Part shown: piece by piece, positions 13,598 through 17,182 of the stretch
Numbering within the stretch: position 1 is the stretch's first letter
How the letters are laid out: every line of letters begins with the position of its first letter
Assembly: GCA_964581365.1 (NCBI GenBank)
Contig: CAZOOF010000048.1
Location: 1-17,182, forward strand
Source of the DNA: JAITWN01 sp964581365
GTDB taxonomy: Bacteria; Pseudomonadota; Gammaproteobacteria; SZUA-140
Reading direction: 5' to 3'
Length of the DNA: 17,182 bases
Notes under the pieces: generated by a model
Databases searched by the model: none
Told to the model about the DNA's origin: nothing
What the model saw: only the letters and a program-made list of their open reading frames with translations
Translations under genes and position numbers: made by a program

Positions 13598-16500
13598 GCT
13601 GCTGGGGGCACTCCTCGCCCTGGCGCTGTGTCTGCCTGTTGCCGCTGCGGCGGAGATAAAGGTCAGCCTGCTGCTCGGCGACATGGCCACCCGCCAGGCC
13701 ATCGAGGTCGTCGATGCTCTCTCAGAACGGCCGGAACTCGCGGATGTCGACATCCGGGTCTATGCCAGCACGCGCATCCGCGAGCGGGATCTGGGACATC
13801 TGGCGAATTCGGACATCGTCGTGGTGCAGACGGTCGGCCGCACGCTGATCAGCAATGTCATGGACGAGCTGAAGCAGGCCATGGCCGGCGGCGGCACCGT
13901 CTACGCCTATGGCGGCAGCGCCAACGAGGATGACGAAGCCGCGGGCATCACGCTCGACGCCGGCATACAGCGCTACTTCGGCACCGGCGGCACCGAGAAC
14001 ATCCGCAACGGCATCCTCTATGCGCTGGCCAGGCATGGGGTAGAATCCAGCTACGCCGAGCCGCAGGAAGTGCCCGAAACCGGGCTCTATGAGGCAAGCA
14101 GCGGATCCTGGTTCACCGACTTCGATACCTTCCTGAAAGCCTATCGCAACCATCAACCCGGCAAGCCCTGGGTCGGCTTCGTGGTCTATCAGAGCAATGT
14201 CGTTGCCGGCACCACTGCGCACATCGACGATGTCATTGCTGCGCTGGAGAAGCGCGGGTTCAACGTGCTCACTGTGTTCGGCTACCCGCCGGAGGAGCCG
14301 ATCGAACGCTATTTCTTTGACGATTCCGGCGCCTCCCGCGTCGAGGCCGTAATCGCAGCTGCGATCAAGATCGGCATCAATCCCGAGACGCTGACGCCGC
14401 TCCTCGCGCGCCTGGATGTGCCGGTCATCAATGCCATGTCGCTGTATTCGCTGTCCCGCGCCGAATGGGAAGCCTCACCGGTCGGCATGGATGTGATGGA
14501 ACGCTCCTGGCAGCTCGCCATGCCGGAGATGGCGGGCATGATCCAGCCGACCGTCTTCGCCGCCAAGGAGCGCATCGTCGATCCGGAAACCGGCATGGAA
14601 TACATCGAAGAGCGCGCCATTCCCGAGCGGGTCGAAATGCTGGTGCGGCGCGTCGCGCGCTGGGTGGAGCTGCGCCACAAGCCCAATGCCGAGAAGAAAG
14701 TGCTGCTGCAGTACTTCAACTTCCCGCCGGGAAGGGAGAGCATCGGCGCCTCCTATCTCAACGTGCTGCCGGACAGCCTGTGGAGCGTCATGCAACGCAT
14801 GAAGGCTGAAGGCTACGATCTCAGCGGCATGCCCACGGACCCGGAAGCGCTGCGCGATGACATCATCCAGTACGGCGCCAACCTCCCCGGCTGGGAGCAC
14901 GATGCGGTCGATCAGCTCGCGCGCAGCGGCGAAGCAGTGCTGCTGCCGGTGGAAACTTACAAGCAGTGGTTCGCCGAACTCCCGCAGAAGGCGCAGGACG
15001 AGGTTATCGCCACCTGGGGTCGCCCCGAGGTGAACACCATCATGGCGCACATCGACGATGACGGTAAGCGCTACTTCATCTTCCCGGTGCGCCGCTACGG
15101 CAATGTGCTGCTCGGACCGCAGCCCTCGCGCGGCAAGACCGAAGCCCCGGACAAGCTGTACCACGACATCAGCTTTCCGCCTTCGCACCAGTACATTGCG
15201 TTCTACCTGTGGCTGCACAAGGAGTTCGGTGCGGACGTGATGTTCCAGTTCGGCTCGCACGGCACGCATGAATGGCTGCCGGGCAAGGAAGCGGGTCTCG
15301 GCCCCGATGATCCGCCGGACTACACCGTGCAGGATCTGCCGAACCTCTACAACTTCATCATGGACAACACCGGCGAAGGCACGATCGCCATGCGTCGCGG
15401 CATGGCGGTGATGATCACGCACCTCACGCCGCCCTTCGACCAGGCCAGCCTCAACCCGGAGCTCAAGGAACTCGAAGCCCTCATCCAGGACTTCAGCCGC
15501 TCGGTGCAGCAGAGCCCGATGCTGGCGCGCGAGCAGCTCGTACAGATCCGTGAGATGGCCCAGCGCATGGGATTGCTCACCGATCTCGGATACGACGAAG
15601 ACGGCAACCCGCCTCGCCCGCTCCCGGAGGAGGATGAGGAGGACGAAGTCAGCGAGCCGAGCGAGCCGGATGAGCAGGGACATATACATTTCGGCCGCGA
15701 CGTCGACCCGGAAGGACTCGCCGACGCCCTCTTTCACTACCTGGAGGAGATGTCCGACCGCATCACGCCGTTCGGCATGCACACGTACGGTGTCGCCCCC
15801 GCGCCCGAACGCGTGCAATCCACGGCCGAGGCCATCGCTGCCGTCGACACCTCGCTGACGGATGAGCAGCGCAAGGCCCGCGTCGAAGAGCTGAAGGCGC
15901 TGATTCATCTCAGCGCCGAGCGCGAGCTCGACGCCGCGATCGCCGGGATGTCCGGACGCTATATTCCCGCCGGCATCGGCGGCGATCCCCTGCGCACGCC
16001 CTCGGCCCTGCCGACCGGCCGCAACTTCTATTCCTTCGATCCGCGCAAGATCCCCGGCGATGCGAGCTATCGCCTCGGCAGACGGCTGGCGATGGAACTG
16101 ATCGACGACTATCACTTCCGTCACGGCGAGTACCCGGAGAAACTCACCTTCACCCTGTGGGGCGTCGAGACCATGCGTCACGAGGGCGTGCAGGAAGCGC
16201 AGATCATGTATCTGCTCGGCGTGCGCCCGGTCTATGACGGCCTCGGCGTCATCCGTGACCTGGAGGTCATCCCGCGCGAGGAGCTCGGCCGGCCGCGCAT
16301 CGACGTCACCGTCATCCCGTCCGGGCTCTACCGCGATCTGTTCTCCAACGTCGTTGCCCTGCTCGACAAGGCGGTCACGCTCGCCCAGGCGCAGGACGAG
16401 GAGGACAACATCGTCCGGAACAATACGCTCAAGACCCGGCAGATGCTGGAAGAGCGCGGGGTCGATGCCGATCTCGCCGCGCGCATGGCGGCGGTCCGCC

Positions 16501-17182
16501 TGTTCTCGGTACCGCCCGGCTCCTATGGCACCAACATCGAGAGCATCGTCGATCGCTCGGACACCTGGGAAGATGAAGAAGCGATTGCCGACGTCTATTT
16601 CATGCGCATGAGCCACATGTACGGCCAGGGCTTCTGGGGAGATACCGGCGAGGCCAGCGGCGTCAGCGGCATGGGCCGCGATCTGTTGAAGAACGCCCTT
16701 GCCGGAACCAACGTCACCGTGCACGCCCGCTCCAGCCATGTGTTTGGCGTGCTCGACGGCGATGACCCGTTCGCCTCATTCGGCGGCGTGTCACTCGCAG
16801 TGCGCGCCGTGAATGGCGACACTCCCGAGGTGATGATCAGCAACATCGCCAATCCCTCGACTGCCAGTCAGGACACGCTGGAACGCTACATGGGCAGGGA
16901 AATGCGCTCCCGCTACCTGAATCCGCAGTGGATCGAGGCGATGCAGCAGGAGGGCTACGCCGGCGCGAAGATGATCAACCAAGTGGTCGGCAACATGTGG
17001 GGCTGGCAGGTAACCGTCCCGGAAGCGGTGGACGCCGCCAAGTGGAACGAAATGTACGCCACCTATGTGCAGGACCGCCACGATCTCGGCATGGAAGAAT
17101 TCTTCCGTGAAGCCGGCAACCTGTGGGCCTACCAGGCACTGATGACACGCATGCTGGAAGCGGTCCGCAAGGGCTACTGGGA
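13584..17182 (+). CDS. CobN/BchH-family chelatase-like protein with signal peptide (HmuS-like), 3' end cut
   Basis: 1199 codons are visible and the frame runs off the window. ATG 13584 lies inside the DUF2149 gene (14-bp overlap) and opens a clear signal peptide (1-23, FQSKLLGALLALALCLPVAA). True CobN is cytoplasmic, so this one is probably periplasmic. CobN/BchH features are present throughout: GFVVYQSNVVAGTTAHIDDV near 195, the FGSHGTHEWLPGKEAGL motif (H559, H562, E563), an acidic linker at 682-697, and the C-terminal block MGRDLLKNALAG, VFGVLDGDDPF and NPQWIEAM after about 1030. CobN and BchH handle metal insertion into corrins or porphyrins with AAA+ partners; none is seen here. HmuS-type relatives in haem loci are proposed to remove iron from haem. 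An automatic label of cobaltochelatase CobN is likely but the B12-synthesis role is doubtful. Confidence 0.92.
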   Translation, partial: MFQSKLLGALLALALCLPVAAAAEIKVSLLLGDMATRQAIEVVDALSERPELADVDIRVYASTRIRERDLGHLANSDIVVVQTVGRTLISNVMDELKQAMAGGGTVYAYGGSANEDDEAAGITLDAGIQRYFGTGGTENIRNGILYALARHGVESSYAEPQEVPETGLYEASSGSWFTDFDTFLKAYRNHQPGKPWVGFVVYQSNVVAGTTAHIDDVIAALEKRGFNVLTVFGYPPEEPIERYFFDDSGASRVEAVIAAAIKIGINPETLTPLLARLDVPVINAMSLYSLSRAEWEASPVGMDVMERSWQLAMPEMAGMIQPTVFAAKERIVDPETGMEYIEERAIPERVEMLVRRVARWVELRHKPNAEKKVLLQYFNFPPGRESIGASYLNVLPDSLWSVMQRMKAEGYDLSGMPTDPEALRDDIIQYGANLPGWEHDAVDQLARSGEAVLLPVETYKQWFAELPQKAQDEVIATWGRPEVNTIMAHIDDDGKRYFIFPVRRYGNVLLGPQPSRGKTEAPDKLYHDISFPPSHQYIAFYLWLHKEFGADVMFQFGSHGTHEWLPGKEAGLGPDDPPDYTVQDLPNLYNFIMDNTGEGTIAMRRGMAVMITHLTPPFDQASLNPELKELEALIQDFSRSVQQSPMLAREQLVQIREMAQRMGLLTDLGYDEDGNPPRPLPEEDEEDEVSEPSEPDEQGHIHFGRDVDPEGLADALFHYLEEMSDRITPFGMHTYGVAPAPERVQSTAEAIAAVDTSLTDEQRKARVEELKALIHLSAERELDAAIAGMSGRYIPAGIGGDPLRTPSALPTGRNFYSFDPRKIPGDASYRLGRRLAMELIDDYHFRHGEYPEKLTFTLWGVETMRHEGVQEAQIMYLLGVRPVYDGLGVIRDLEVIPREELGRPRIDVTVIPSGLYRDLFSNVVALLDKAVTLAQAQDEEDNIVRNNTLKTRQMLEERGVDADLAARMAAVRLFSVPPGSYGTNIESIVDRSDTWEDEEAIADVYFMRMSHMYGQGFWGDTGEASGVSGMGRDLLKNALAGTNVTVHARSSHVFGVLDGDDPFASFGGVSLAVRAVNGDTPEVMISNIANPSTASQDTLERYMGREMRSRYLNPQWIEAMQQEGYAGAKMINQVVGNMWGWQVTVPEAVDAAKWNEMYATYVQDRHDLGMEEFFREAGNLWAYQALMTRMLEAVRKGYW

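Noticed and set aside
14475..16739. A 754-codon open frame on the minus strand inside the CobN-like gene
   Set aside because: It is a shadow of GC-rich codon usage: the plus-strand frame carries the conserved CobN motifs, whereas the minus-strand translation has low-complexity Arg/Ala/Val-rich sequence and no recognisable motif.

Overview
The window is GC-rich bacterial DNA. An orn gene divergent from rsgA, FecI/FecR-type signalling and TonB-dependent receptors together suggest a gammaproteobacterium; genus cannot be read from the sequence. It comes from a draft scaffold, because a run of exactly 100 N (9702-9801) is a placeholder gap of unknown true size. The sequence ends inside the last gene and may start inside a broken one.

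Layout. 1-210: 3' remnant of an unrecognised gene with an in-frame stop. 323-1936: housekeeping pair orn (minus strand) and rsgA (plus strand), transcribed divergently. 2074-3603: iron-type ECF sigma factor and its FecR-like membrane partner, preceded by a possible Fur-like site. 3605-6923 (minus strand): zinc-type cassette made of a Cys/His small protein, a His-rich outer-membrane porin, an ABC substrate-binding protein and an ABC permease, with no ATPase gene. 7108-11769: two homologous TonB-dependent receptors in tandem. The first has an STN signalling domain; the second has lost its N-terminus in the gap. 11996-17182: tightly packed operon of a 7-TM membrane protein, a MotA/TolQ/ExbB-family channel, a DUF2149 protein resembling ExbD, and a very large CobN/BchH-family protein with an export signal, cut off by the window end.

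The most interesting part is 7108-17182. It reads as a complete outer-to-inner-membrane route: receptor(s), a dedicated ExbB/ExbD-like motor, and an apparently periplasmic CobN-like chelatase. No CobS/CobT or BchI/BchD AAA+ partner is visible. The set resembles the hmu haem-utilisation loci of Bacteroidetes, where HmuS is CobN-like. Here it is combined with FecI/FecR-type signalling and sits beside a zinc-uptake cassette. The cargo could therefore be haem or another metallated tetrapyrrole, or a zinc complex; the sequence alone does not decide. The STN receptor would be the natural sensor for the sigma/FecR pair, from which it is separated by the opposite-strand zinc cassette.
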